This document shows, in pieces, positions 15,388-24,389 of a stretch of 64,000 bases of DNA (positions within the stretch are counted from its first letter, which is position 1; the number at the start of each line of letters is the position of its first letter). Both the position numbers and the translations under genes were made by a program. The stretch comes from Streptomyces cyaneochromogenes (GTDB taxonomy: Bacteria > Actinomycetota > Actinomycetes > Streptomycetales > Streptomycetaceae). The stretch lies in the NCBI RefSeq assembly GCF_003963535.1, contig NZ_CP034539.1, positions 3,720,001-3,784,000 of the forward strand, written 5' to 3'. The notes beneath the pieces were generated by a model. The model was not told where the DNA came from. It worked only from the letters and a program-made list of their open reading frames with translations, and made no database searches.

Positions 15388-16818
15388 CTACGGACGCAGG
15401 GCGGGCTCCCGCTCCACGTCGCGAACGTCCAGCTTCGCGTCGTACTTCGCCAGCGGCTTCGCCCGCTCCACGGCGGCGGACGGGACGCCCGCCCACTCCA
15501 GGATGCGGGCCGTCGCCAGGGCCTTCTCGTCCGCGACCAGACCCGCCACGCGTGCGCCGTGGTTGGCGCCGGGGGCGGTCAGGACGTACGAGTCCTGCGC
15601 GCCCTTGCCGAGGCGGAACGGTTCGGCGCCCCAGGGGTCGTTCTGTCCGTAGACGAAGAGCATGTGGCGGGCGTTGTGCTTCACCCAGGTGTCCACGTCG
15701 CGCATGGCCCACGGCTGGAACCGGGTCGGGATGTCGCTCGGGACGAAGTTCCGCGGGGGCTGGTAGCCGTAGCGGATGTACTGCTTCTCGATGTGCGGGA
15801 AGCCGATCGTCGGCGCGCCGAGCTGGGTCGCCGCCTGGTAGTAGTACGGCGTGTACGGCTCCAGGCCCTGGTCCGTGTAGGAGGCGAAACCGCCGACCGT
15901 GTCGATGGACGCCCAGATCTGGTCGTCCGTCGCGTTCTTCGCGTCCGGCGGGATCAGCGTGTCGTCACCGCAGTTCTCCAGCTGGTTGTACTGCCAGAAG
16001 CCCCAGACGTAGTCCAGGACGACCGCCTCGTACGCCTTGTCCAGGCTGCCGATCGTGCCGAAGGTGTAGTTGTTCTCGGCGGCGTAGGCGGCGTACTTCT
16101 TCTCCAGCGGCTCCCGGCGCACCAGCGCCTCCCGCTGCACGGCGTTCAGCCGGTCGCGGCACTCCTTGGTGCCGACGCCCGCGAAGAAGCGGTCGTAGGC
16201 CGAGTCCTCGTCGTTCACCACGTCGTTGGGAGCGACGTAGGCGACGACGCCGTCCATGTCCTTCGGGTAGAAGCGCTCGTAGTACGTGGCGGTCATGCCG
16301 CCCTTGGAGCCGCCCGTGGAGATCCAGTTCCTGTCGTAGATCTTCTTCAGCGCCTTGAAGATGCGGTGCTGGTCGCTGGCCGCCTGCCAGATGTCCAGCT
16401 TGGTCCAGTCGGCCGGGGCGGGCCGGGACGGGGTGAAGAAGCGATACTCCATGGAGATCTGGTTGCCGTCCACGATCTGGGCCGGCTCGCGGCGGCTCGG
16501 CGTCGTGGAGACGTTGTAGCCGCTGGTGTAGAAGACCGTCGGCCGGCTGACGTCCTTGTGCAGCACGGTGATCCGCTGCTGGAACGTGCCCTTGGACGGG
16601 TTCCGGTGGTCGACCGGCTGGGTGTAGTTGAGGACGAAGAAGCGGTAGCCGGTGTAGGGCTTCTCCTCGATCAGGCTCATCCCCGGTATGGAGAGCAGTC
16701 GTTCCTTGATGTCGGTCGTGCCGGTGGCCTCCGGCTCGGCGGCGGTTGCCGCGCCCGCCGTGCTCAGCGTGCCTATGAGCACGGTGAACGCGAGCAGCCA
16801 TCTGAGCGCCTTGCGCAT
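15388..16818 (-). CDS. Secreted S37 family (PS-10) tripeptidyl aminopeptidase
   Basis: A 476-residue serine peptidase with a Sec signal peptide (residues 1-27, ending ATAA). The nucleophile motif is STGGSKGGMTATYY with Ser at about 171. YVAPNDVVNDEDSAYDRFFAG and the C-terminal LFVYGQNDPWGAEP and PGANHGARV supply the Asp/His region. This matches the PS-10/S37 group described from Streptomyces, which trims tripeptides or prolyl peptides outside the cell. ATG at 16818. Confidence 0.9.
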   Translation of the reverse strand: MRKALRWLLAFTVLIGTLSTAGAATAAEPEATGTTDIKERLLSIPGMSLIEEKPYTGYRFFVLNYTQPVDHRNPSKGTFQQRITVLHKDVSRPTVFYTSGYNVSTTPSRREPAQIVDGNQISMEYRFFTPSRPAPADWTKLDIWQAASDQHRIFKALKKIYDRNWISTGGSKGGMTATYYERFYPKDMDGVVAYVAPNDVVNDEDSAYDRFFAGVGTKECRDRLNAVQREALVRREPLEKKYAAYAAENNYTFGTIGSLDKAYEAVVLDYVWGFWQYNQLENCGDDTLIPPDAKNATDDQIWASIDTVGGFASYTDQGLEPYTPYYYQAATQLGAPTIGFPHIEKQYIRYGYQPPRNFVPSDIPTRFQPWAMRDVDTWVKHNARHMLFVYGQNDPWGAEPFRLGKGAQDSYVLTAPGANHGARVAGLVADEKALATARILEWAGVPSAAVERAKPLAKYDAKLDVRDVEREPALRP

Positions 16819-16903
16819 GCACCCTCCCCTGTGAGACAGATGTGCGTGCGGAAGCTATCGGAGCAACTCCCTTACGCACCAGGGGAGATGAAGAATTAGC
16901 AGG

Positions 16904-17296
16904 TCAGCAGAGGATCCAGCCCTTGCTCACGGACCCCCGCCCGACCTTGCCCTTCACCCATACGCAGCGCTGCCCGGCATGCACCGTCACCGGCCCGGCC
17001 TGGTAGCGGTAGTGCCACTCGTCGACGACGGGGTTGGCGCGACGCGCCTGCACGCTGACCATCATCCACTGCTTGCGGCCCGGGTCCTTGGGCTTGGTGA
17101 TGGCGCAGACGTAGCCGCCCTTCTTGTAGACGTACAGCGTGCCGGTGGAGAACGGGTACGTCCTGACCTTGCGCCCCTCGCATTTCGTCGGGGCGGCGGC
17201 GTGCGCCTGAGTCGGCGCCGCGACCGCGAGCAGTCCGGAGGCGGTCAACAACGCCAGACCGACCGCCAGTCGTCGGCGTATCGCACCACTGTCCAC
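16904..17296 (-). CDS. Small secreted protein
   Basis: About 130 residues: MDSGAIRRRLAVGLALLTAS is a signal peptide, cleaved near AHA-AAP, leaving about 95 residues with four cysteines (KCEGR, VCAIT, RCVWV, ILC). I prefer the GTG at 17294-17296 because GGGGAGG lies seven to eight bases upstream. An in-frame ATG at 17323 is possible. No family is recognised. It lies upstream of the S37 peptidase on the same strand, with an 85-bp gap. Confidence 0.7.
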   Translation of the reverse strand: MDSGAIRRRLAVGLALLTASGLLAVAAPTQAHAAAPTKCEGRKVRTYPFSTGTLYVYKKGGYVCAITKPKDPGRKQWMMVSVQARRANPVVDEWHYRYQAGPVTVHAGQRCVWVKGKVGRGSVSKGWILC

Positions 17297-17398
17297 TGTG
17301 TCGTCCTCCCCGTACACCGGCATTGAGCGTACTGATGTACGGACGCACGACGTATGCCGGGTGGTTGCACGACCGTCACGGTCACACCCGCGCGGGAC

Positions 17399-17525
17399 CT
17401 ATCGGGCCGCCCCCACCGGCTCCTCCGGCTCGCTCTGCCCGAGGAAGGTCCGCCACAACTGCGCATACCGCCCGCCCCGCGCCACCAGCTCCTCGTGCGT
17501 GCCGTCCTCCGCGACCCGCCCGTGG
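17399..17525 (-). pseudogene. Remnant of an ABC transporter C-terminus
   Basis: The minus strand reads HGRVAEDGTHEELVARGGRY followed by AQLWRTFLGQSEPEEPVGAAR and TAG (cta at 17399-17401). This is the end of an ABC-exporter nucleotide-binding domain, cut off at the 5' side just before the H-loop/D-loop region. Bases 17448-17525 match 17693-17770 (the intact gene) at 76 of 78 positions, but the final 13 residues differ, so it is a remnant of a paralogue or a diverged duplicate rather than a simple copy. Confidence 0.75.
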
Positions 17526-17770
17526 GCACAACCTCCCTCGGTCACCCTCGCGCCGCCCGGCCCTGACGGGCCTCCCAGCCGCGCCGCGGTAGCGGCACAT
17601 CGACACAGCGGGCGACTGGCCGGACTCCGTCCGGCACTCACCTGACCCGGCACTACGCCGCGGCGGCCTCGGCCTCGGCCTCCCCCACGAACGTCCGCCA
17701 CAACTCCGCGTACCGCCCGCCCCGCGCCACCAGCTCCTCGTGCGTGCCGTCCTCCGCGACCCGCCCGTGG
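17448..17770. repeat. 78-bp direct repeat pair (offset 245 bp)
   Basis: Bases 17448-17525 and 17693-17770 are identical at 76 of 78 positions, giving two copies of an ABC C-terminal coding segment in direct orientation. Homologous recombination between them would delete 245 bp. Confidence 0.9.
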
Positions 17771-20700
17771 TCCATCACCACGACCCGGTCCGCGCGGGCG
17801 GCCGTGGTCAGGCGGTGGGCCACCACGAGGGTCGTACGGCGGCCGGCGAGGCGGTCTGTCGCCTGGTTGACCTGGGCCTCCGTGGCCAGGTCCAGGGCGG
17901 CCGTCGCCTCGTCGAGGAGCAGGACGTCGGGGTCGACCAGCTCGGCGCGGGCCAGGGCGATGAGCTGGCGTTGCCCGGCGGAGAGGTTGCGGCCGCGCTC
18001 GGCGACCTCGTGGAGGTAGCCGCCGTCGAGGGTGGCGATCATCTCGTGGGCGCCCACCGCGCGGGCCGCCGCCTCGACCTCGGCGTCGGTCGCCTCCGGC
18101 CGGCCGTAGGCGATGGCGTCGCGGACAGTGCCCTGGAAGAGGTACGCCTCCTGCGGGACCACGCCGAGCCGGTGGCGGTACGACGTGATGTCCAGCGAGC
18201 GCAGATCCGTGCCGTCGACGGTGACCCGGCCGCCGGTCGGGTCGTAGAACCGCGCCACCAGCTTGACGAGGGTCGACTTGCCCGCACCGGTCTCGCCGAC
18301 GAACGCGACCGTCTGCCCGGCGGGGATGCGCAGGTCGATCCCGCCCAGCGCCTCCTCAGTTCCGTCGGTGGAGCCGTACGCGAAGTGCACGTCCTCGAAG
18401 GCGATCTCGCCCCGCAGCGACAGCACCTCCAGCGGCTCGGAGGCCGCCTTCGTCGACGTCGGCTCCTGGAGCAGCTCCTGGATGCGGCCGAGCGAGACCG
18501 TGGCCTGCTGGTAGCCGTCGAAGACCTGGGAGAGCTGCTGGACCGGGGCGAAGAACAGGTCGATGTAGAGCAGGTACGCCACCAGCGCGCCCGCCGTCAG
18601 CGTCGCGTCGTCGATCCGGCCCCCGCCGACGATCAGCACCGCGACCACGGCCACCGAGGAGAGGAACTGCACGAAGGGGAAGTAGACGGAGATCAGCCAC
18701 TGCCCCCGGATGCGGGCCTTGCGGTAGCTGTCGCTGCGCTCCGCGAACCGCGCGCCGCCGTCCCGCTCGCGCCGGAAGGCCTGCACGATCCGCAGCCCGG
18801 ACACCGACTCCTGCAGGTCCGCGTTGACCAGCGAGACCCGCTCACGGGCGAGTTCGTACGCCTTCACACTCGCCCGGCGGAAGTAGTACGTCGCCAAGAT
18901 CAGCGGCGGCAGCGTCGCGAAGACGAGAAGCGCGAGCTGGAGGTCGATCACCAGCAGGGCGACCATGATGCCGAAGAAGGTGACGACCGAGACGAACGCG
19001 GTGACCAGGCCCGTCTGGAGGAAGGTCGACAGGGCGTCGACGTCCGTCGTCATCCGCGTCATGATCCGGCCGGTCAACTCCCGCTCGTAGTAGTCGAGTC
19101 CGAGCCGCTGGAGCTGGGCGAAGATCTTCAGGCGCAGTGAGTAGAGGACGCGTTCGCCGGTGCGCCCGGTCATCCGCGTCTCCCCGATCTGCGCCACCCA
19201 CTGGGCCGTCACGGCGAGCAGGGCCAGCAGGGAGGCCGCCCAGACCGCGCCGAGCGCTGCCTGGGTGACGCCCGAGTCGATGCCGTGCCGGATCAGGACC
19301 GGCAGCAACAGGCCCATGCCGGCGTCCACGGCGACCAGGCCGAGGCTGATCAGCAGGGGGCGCCCGAAGCCGCGGAGCAGCCGCTTCAGGCCGTACGACT
19401 CCTCCGGCCGCACCGCACGCGCCTCGTCGATGTCGGGCCGGTCGGCCGCCGGGGGCAACGCCTCGACCTGGGCGAGGAGCTCCGGGGTGGCCGGTGACTC
19501 CACGAGGGCGAGGTCCTTGGGCTCGCGGTCGCCGGTCCACAGCCTCGGCGTCACCCCGCGCTCGGCGTCGAACTCGGCGTCCAGTTCGTCGCGTACGGAG
19601 GTGTCCTCCTGCGGGCAGGCCGGCTGGGCGTGGCCGGGTGAGACGCCGCCGAGTTCGTCGGGGTCGGTGAGGAGGCGGCGGTACAGGGCGGAGCGTTCCT
19701 GCAGCTCCTCATGGGTGCCGATGTCGGCGAGCCGGCCGGCGTCGAGGACGGCGATGCGGTCGGCGAGGTTCAGGGTGGAGCGCCGGTGGGCGATGAGGAG
19801 AGTGGTACGTCCCTCCATGACCTGCTTCAGCGCCTCGTGGATCTCGTGCTCGACGCGCGCGTCCACCGCCGAGGTCGCGTCGTCCAGGACGAGGAGGCGG
19901 GGGTCGGTGAGGATCGCGCGGGCGAGCGCGACGCGCTGGCGCTGGCCGCCGGAGAGGGTGAGGCCGTGCTCGCCGACCTTGGTGTCGTAGCCCTCGGGCA
20001 GCTCTGCGATGAAACGGTCCGCCTGGGCGGCGCGCGCGGCGGCCTCGATCTGCTCGTCGGTCGCGTCGGGACGGCCGTACGCGATGTTGCTCCGCACGGT
20101 GTCCGAGAAGAGGAACGAGTCTTCGGGCACCAGCCCGATCGCGGCCCGCAGCGAGTCGAAGGTCAGCTCGCGCACGTCGTGGCCGCCGACGAGGACGGCG
20201 CCGCGTGTGACGTCGTAGAAGCGCGGGAGGAGGAGGGAGACCGTGGACTTGCCGGAGCCGGAGGAGCCGACGACGGCGAGGGTCTCGCCGGGTTGGATCT
20301 CGAAGCTGAGCCCGTCGAGGACGGGGCCGGTGGCGTCGTCGTAGCCGAAGGCCACGTCGTCGAACTCGACGGTCGCGGGCGCGTCGGCGGGCAGGCTCTT
20401 GCCGCCCTCCTTGATCGACGGCTCGGTGTCGATCAGCTCCAGGACCCGCTCGGTGCCCGCACGGGCCTGCTGCCCGACCGTGAGCACCATGGCGAGCATC
20501 CGGACCGGTCCGACCAGCTGGGCGAGGTAGGTGGAGAAGGCTACGAACGTACCGAGGGTGATGTGCCCGCGCACGGCCAGCCAGCCGCCGAGCGCCAGCA
20601 TGGCGACCTGCCCGAGGGCCGGGACGGCCTGCAGCGCCGGCGTGTACTTGGAATTGAACCGGATGGTCCGCAGCCGCCCGGCGAACAGCCGCCGGCTGAC

Positions 20701-21387
20701 GTCCCTCAGCTTCCCGGTCTCCTGCTCCTCCTGCCCGAACCCCTTCACCACCCGTACGCCGCTGACGGCCCCGTCGACCACGCCCGCGACGGCCGCGGCC
20801 TGGGCCTGGGCGTACCAGGTGGAGGGGTGCAGCTTGGTACGGCTGCGCTTGGCGATCCACCACAGTCCCGGGGCGACCGCGAGGGCCACCAGCGTCAGCG
20901 GCACCGACAGCCAGGCCATGACGACCAGGGAGATCACGAAGAGCGCGAAGTTCCCGATGGTCATCGGGAGCATGAAGAGCAGGCCCTGGATCAGCTGGAG
21001 ATCGCTGGTGGCGCGTCCGACGACCTGCCCGGTGGACAGCTCGTCCTGTCGCCGCCCGTCGAGCCGGGTGATCGTCCCGAACATCTCGGTCCGCAGGTCG
21101 TGCTGGACGTCGAGGGCGAGGCGGCCGCCGTAGTAGCGGCGTATGTAGGTGAGGACGTAGACGGCGAGGGCGGCCGCCACCAGCAGGCCCGCCCACAGGG
21201 CCATGCCCCGGCTGTGGTCGCCGATCACGTCGTCGATGATCACCTTGGTGATCAGCGGGACGATCGCCATCACGGCCATACCGGCGAGGGAGGAGCCGAG
21301 GGCGAGGATCACGTCCTTGCGGTAACGCCAGGCATAGCCCCACAGTCGCCGTGCCCAGCCCCTCGTCTCCCCCTGCTGCGCTGCCAC
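17653..21387 (-). CDS. Fused two-half ABC exporter (TMD-NBD-TMD-NBD)
   Basis: A 1244-residue protein combining two ABC half-exporters. NBD1: Walker A VVGSSGSGKST near residue 370, LSGGQRQRVALARA near 474, Walker B LLVLDDATSAVD near 497. NBD2: Walker A FVGETGAGKST near 1030, LSAGQRQLIALARA near 1134, Walker B VLLLDEATAALD near 1155. NBD1 has Asp where the catalytic Glu normally sits, as in heterodimeric exporters with one degenerate site. NBD2 keeps Glu. I chose the GTG at 21385-21387 because GGAGGG precedes it by seven bases. Role: drug or lipid export, substrate unknown. A remnant paralogue tail lies just downstream. Confidence 0.93.
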   Translation of the reverse strand: MAAQQGETRGWARRLWGYAWRYRKDVILALGSSLAGMAVMAIVPLITKVIIDDVIGDHSRGMALWAGLLVAAALAVYVLTYIRRYYGGRLALDVQHDLRTEMFGTITRLDGRRQDELSTGQVVGRATSDLQLIQGLLFMLPMTIGNFALFVISLVVMAWLSVPLTLVALAVAPGLWWIAKRSRTKLHPSTWYAQAQAAAVAGVVDGAVSGVRVVKGFGQEEQETGKLRDVSRRLFAGRLRTIRFNSKYTPALQAVPALGQVAMLALGGWLAVRGHITLGTFVAFSTYLAQLVGPVRMLAMVLTVGQQARAGTERVLELIDTEPSIKEGGKSLPADAPATVEFDDVAFGYDDATGPVLDGLSFEIQPGETLAVVGSSGSGKSTVSLLLPRFYDVTRGAVLVGGHDVRELTFDSLRAAIGLVPEDSFLFSDTVRSNIAYGRPDATDEQIEAAARAAQADRFIAELPEGYDTKVGEHGLTLSGGQRQRVALARAILTDPRLLVLDDATSAVDARVEHEIHEALKQVMEGRTTLLIAHRRSTLNLADRIAVLDAGRLADIGTHEELQERSALYRRLLTDPDELGGVSPGHAQPACPQEDTSVRDELDAEFDAERGVTPRLWTGDREPKDLALVESPATPELLAQVEALPPAADRPDIDEARAVRPEESYGLKRLLRGFGRPLLISLGLVAVDAGMGLLLPVLIRHGIDSGVTQAALGAVWAASLLALLAVTAQWVAQIGETRMTGRTGERVLYSLRLKIFAQLQRLGLDYYERELTGRIMTRMTTDVDALSTFLQTGLVTAFVSVVTFFGIMVALLVIDLQLALLVFATLPPLILATYYFRRASVKAYELARERVSLVNADLQESVSGLRIVQAFRRERDGGARFAERSDSYRKARIRGQWLISVYFPFVQFLSSVAVVAVLIVGGGRIDDATLTAGALVAYLLYIDLFFAPVQQLSQVFDGYQQATVSLGRIQELLQEPTSTKAASEPLEVLSLRGEIAFEDVHFAYGSTDGTEEALGGIDLRIPAGQTVAFVGETGAGKSTLVKLVARFYDPTGGRVTVDGTDLRSLDITSYRHRLGVVPQEAYLFQGTVRDAIAYGRPEATDAEVEAAARAVGAHEMIATLDGGYLHEVAERGRNLSAGQRQLIALARAELVDPDVLLLDEATAALDLATEAQVNQATDRLAGRRTTLVVAHRLTTAARADRVVVMDHGRVAEDGTHEELVARGGRYAELWRTFVGEAEAEAAAA

Positions 21388-21475
21388 GCGGGTGCCCTCC
21401 GTTCGTCCTGATCTACCGGAAGGCACCAACACGAACAGAAGCGGATTTCATCCCGCTGTAACAGTCGGCGATCGA

Positions 21476-22495
21476 TCAGATACGGACACGCAGGAAGTAG
21501 AACCGAGTCGTCTGTACGGCGTTCTGGTTGTCGTCGCTGACCAGCAGCACCTTCAGGCGCCCCTTCGAGTACCCCGTGATCGCCATGCCCTCGATGTTGT
21601 CCAGGAGCGGATTCGGCTGGGGCTGCTTGGCCGTGGCGCCCAGGGACGGGCAGGCGGCGATGTCCGCGAGGAGGGTCTTCTTGATCAGGCGTACGTCGTC
21701 CTGCCCGGTCAGATTCTCGATACCGCTCGTGTCCGTGGCGCGGCGCGGGTCGGCCAGGTGGAGGCGGACCGTGTTGCCGACGCCGGCGGTGAAGCCGCGC
21801 TCCAGGACGAGGAGGCGGCCGTCGGGGGTCGCCTGGACCTCGGGGACGCCGAGGCCGGTGTCGGTGCGGTAGGCGTACTGTCGGCCCAGCTCGAATCGAC
21901 CGTCCTCGGACCGCTGCCAGGTCTGGAAGCGGACGATGCCGGCGCTGTCGCCGCTGAGGGCGTACTCCATCGACGCGAGCAGGGTGCGGCCGCCGGGGAG
22001 CAGGGTCAGCCCCTCGAAGGTGCCGTTGGAGACGGCACGGCCGGCCGGGGCGACCTTGAGCGCGTCCGGTACGGGGAGCCGTTCGAGGATCCTGCCGTCA
22101 CGGGAGTAGCGGCGTACGGAGGGCTCGGTCTCGGAGGAGATCAGCCGGGTGCCGTCCCGGTCGATGACGAGCCCCTCGGAGTCGAGGGCGGCGCCACTGT
22201 CGTCGGCGAGCGGGACGACGGCCTGCGGCGCGAGCGTCCTGCGGTCGAGGCCGAAGAGGGCGGAACGGTCGGAGACGGCCGCGAGCGAACCGTCGCGGTC
22301 CACCGCGAGCGCGGAGAAGTTGCCGACGAAGGTGCCGTCGTACGTCGTCTTGTCGAGCGCGTCGGAGAAGCGGTCGATGGAGACGGTGGGCGAACAGGCG
22401 TTGCTCTGCACGGCGTTGGCGGGCCCCGCGGCGGACAGACAGGTGGCCGCCGCCAGGGACGCGGCGGCGGTCGCGAGTACGGTTCTCAGGCGCAT
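21476..22495 (-). CDS. Secreted esterase-like phytase family protein
   Basis: A 339-residue protein with a signal peptide (MRLRTVLATAAASLAAATCL ... ANA). The mature region is the beta-propeller-like esterase-like activity of phytase domain: FVGNFSALAVDRDG, SDRSALFGLDRR, DSEGLVIDRDGTRLISSE, NGTFEGLTLLPGGRTLLASME, and NIEGMAITGYSKGRLKVLLVSDDN near the end. The ATG at 22493-22495 fits the signal peptide. A GTG three codons upstream is possible. The physiological substrate is unclear. Confidence 0.88.
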   Translation of the reverse strand: MRLRTVLATAAASLAAATCLSAAGPANAVQSNACSPTVSIDRFSDALDKTTYDGTFVGNFSALAVDRDGSLAAVSDRSALFGLDRRTLAPQAVVPLADDSGAALDSEGLVIDRDGTRLISSETEPSVRRYSRDGRILERLPVPDALKVAPAGRAVSNGTFEGLTLLPGGRTLLASMEYALSGDSAGIVRFQTWQRSEDGRFELGRQYAYRTDTGLGVPEVQATPDGRLLVLERGFTAGVGNTVRLHLADPRRATDTSGIENLTGQDDVRLIKKTLLADIAACPSLGATAKQPQPNPLLDNIEGMAITGYSKGRLKVLLVSDDNQNAVQTTRFYFLRVRI

Positions 22496-22548
22496 GGGCG
22501 TCACCGTAGGACGGCACGGTGACGGAGGGGAGACCGCCGTGTGAAGCG

Positions 22549-23466
22549 TCAGCTTGCCGCCAGGTCCCGGTGGATGACCTTGGCGACGCCCTGAATGGTC
22601 GCAATGCCGTAGTTCATGGTGCTGTTGCCATGAGTGAGAACCGTGATCATGTAGTCATGGCCGCCCCCCTTGAACGCACCCACGCTGTGCACCCGCCAGC
22701 CGTTGGTGGCACGCTGCAGCCAGCCGTTCTTGACGGCCACGGAGACACCGGACGGCACTCCGTACGGCGTACCCCAGCGCTGCGAGGAGATGACCTGCCC
22801 CATCAGCTTCAGGATGTACGCGCGGGAGTTGTCGCTGAGCACGGAGTTCTTGGCCGTGACGAGCTTGAGGAGCTTCTGCTCGTCGGTGACGGTGATCTGG
22901 GTCAGGCCCCAGTAGCCGTTCGCGCCGGGCTTGGTCTGGGTCATGCCGGCGGCGGCGAGGAACCCCTTGATCTTCGTCAGCCCGAGCTGCTTCCAGAGCG
23001 TGCTGGTCGCGGCGTTGTCCGACTTGGTGATCATGGCTTTGGCGAGGGACACCTCGCGGTCGGTGAGGTACCGGTTGGTCTTCTTCGCGTCCCACAGCAG
23101 CGTGGCCAGCACGGTGACCTTGACGACGCTGGCGGAGTCGTAGGCGGTGGAGGCGCGCAGACCGCAGGTGGTGTTCGTGGACCGGTCGTAGAGCCCGACC
23201 GCGATGGTGCCCTTGCGGTTGGCGAGCGCCGCGGTGATGTCCTTCTTCAGCTTGTCGGCGAGGCCGGCCTTGGCGGACGTACAGCTGACGGTGGGGGTGG
23301 CCGCGACGGCGGGAGCCGCGGCGGCGAGGGACGGTATGAACACGCCGGCACCGACACCCGCGGCGACGAGCGCTCTGGCACGCCTCGAAACGCCCCTTGA
23401 CTTCGCGCCCTTCGACTTCTCGCCCGTTGGCTTCTCATGCGATGTCTGCGATGTCCCGTGAGTCAT
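22549..23466 (-). CDS. Secreted serine hydrolase (class A beta-lactamase-like)
   Basis: About 305 residues with a long basic N-region and a signal peptide (ARALVAAGVGAGVFIPSLAA). Active-site motifs of the penicillin-binding/beta-lactamase fold are present: SASVVKVT (SxxK, Ser near 113), KSDNAA (SDN near 149-151) and KNGWLQ where KTG is usual. It may be a beta-lactamase-like enzyme or a cell-wall carboxypeptidase-like protein. The Thr-to-Asn change in KTG is notable. The start is uncertain: an ATG at 23464-23466 or a GTG at 23479-23481, both inside a perfect inverted repeat. Confidence 0.85.
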   Translation of the reverse strand: MTHGTSQTSHEKPTGEKSKGAKSRGVSRRARALVAAGVGAGVFIPSLAAAAPAVAATPTVSCTSAKAGLADKLKKDITAALANRKGTIAVGLYDRSTNTTCGLRASTAYDSASVVKVTVLATLLWDAKKTNRYLTDREVSLAKAMITKSDNAATSTLWKQLGLTKIKGFLAAAGMTQTKPGANGYWGLTQITVTDEQKLLKLVTAKNSVLSDNSRAYILKLMGQVISSQRWGTPYGVPSGVSVAVKNGWLQRATNGWRVHSVGAFKGGGHDYMITVLTHGNSTMNYGIATIQGVAKVIHRDLAAS

Positions 23467-23481
23467 GCCCTGATGACTCAC
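23458..23481. promoter_or_regulatory. Perfect 9-bp inverted repeat at divergent starts
   Basis: GTGAGTCAT (23458-23466), a 6-base spacer and ATGACTCAC (23473-23481) form a perfect dyad that contains candidate start codons of the serine hydrolase. Its position between divergent genes suits an operator. Alternatively it may be an mRNA hairpin that occludes initiation. Confidence 0.55.
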
Positions 23482-23505
23482 GAGACCGAAGGAAAGGTTG
23501 TACGT

Positions 23506-24017
23506 GTGTCAAAACCGGTACGCGCGATGACCGCTGACGACGTGCTGACGGTCCTGACCCTGCTGCACGAGGCGCGGGCACAGGTCTGGATCGGGGGCGG
23601 CTGGGGCATCGACGCCCTCATCGGCGAGCAGACCCGCAGCCACCGCGACCTGGACCTGATGCACCGCCGGGAGCAGGAGGACGCGGTGCTGGCGGCCCTG
23701 AACGCGGCGGGTTTCGTCGAGACCCTGGACCGGCGCCCCGTCCGCTTCGTACTCACGGCCCCGGACGGACGGGAGATCGACCTCCACCCCCTGCTCTTCA
23801 CGGAGGACGGCTCCGCGGAGCAGACGTCATTCGAGCCGTCGCGCCCATTCATCTACCCCTCCTCGTGCTTCGTGACGGGCACCATCGGCGGTACGACGGT
23901 GCGTGCCTGTCCGCGGACCAGCAGGTCTATTTCCACCAGGGCTATGAGCCGACTGACCGCGATCGGCACGATATGGCCCAGCTGCGGCGCGTGTTCGGGA
24001 TCGCCACGCATTTCTGA
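23506..24017 (+). pseudogene. Nucleotidyltransferase (aminoglycoside-type), frameshifted near 23903
   Basis: The GTG at 23506 has AAGGAAAGG (23489-23497) upstream. The frame encodes MSKPVRAMTADDVLTVLTLL, then GGGWGIDALIG and the catalytic DLDLMH (Asp-x-Asp near 48-50) of the ANT(2'')/LnuA-like nucleotidyltransferase group. At about codon 132 the frame breaks. After GTGCG the next frame continues CLSADQQVYFHQGYEPTDRD and ends at TGA 24015-24017, a normal family C-terminus. A one-base loss near 23902-23904 explains it. Without repair the frame runs to 24228 with nonsense sequence. The break could be real or a sequencing error. Confidence 0.75.
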
Positions 24018-24389
24018 TCACTGGCCGACGGAAGGGTCAGGGCTGCGACACGGGAGGGCGGGGGCGTCGTTGTACTCGGACTCCTCGCGGACGGGTACGG
24101 GTAGTCGCGCACCCCGGCTCTCCGCGATACGACGGACATCGGTCAGCGCCTCGCTCATCCTGGCGAGCAGGAAGCGGAGCTGTGCGTATGTCACCCGGCG
24201 GTCGTCGTCGAGCATGTCGGCCACGTGATCGAGGAGGTCGTCCGCCATTCCGAGCTGCACGCTCTCGACGGTGTCGGCGACGCGGGAGACATGGCCGGTG
24301 CCGTCACTGAGGAGGTAACAGGGCTTACCCTCCGACCCCGTCCAGGGCAGGAGGCGTGCGTCAGGCACGCCGCCCATGTCGCCGGTCAC
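24018..24389 (-). CDS. Conserved hypothetical protein of XRE/DUF397 loci
   Basis: A 123-residue, mostly acidic, helical protein containing GHVSRVADTVESVQLGMADD and YAQLRFLLARMSEALTDVRR, a pattern I associate with small Streptomyces proteins near XRE/DUF397 regulators. GTG at 24387-24389 follows GGGGAG. The start overlaps the TGA of the preceding small gene by four bases (GTGA), so it is probably translationally coupled. It ends directly against the stop of the convergent nucleotidyltransferase. The function is unknown. Confidence 0.75.
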   Translation of the reverse strand: MTGDMGGVPDARLLPWTGSEGKPCYLLSDGTGHVSRVADTVESVQLGMADDLLDHVADMLDDDRRVTYAQLRFLLARMSEALTDVRRIAESRGARLPVPVREESEYNDAPALPCRSPDPSVGQ

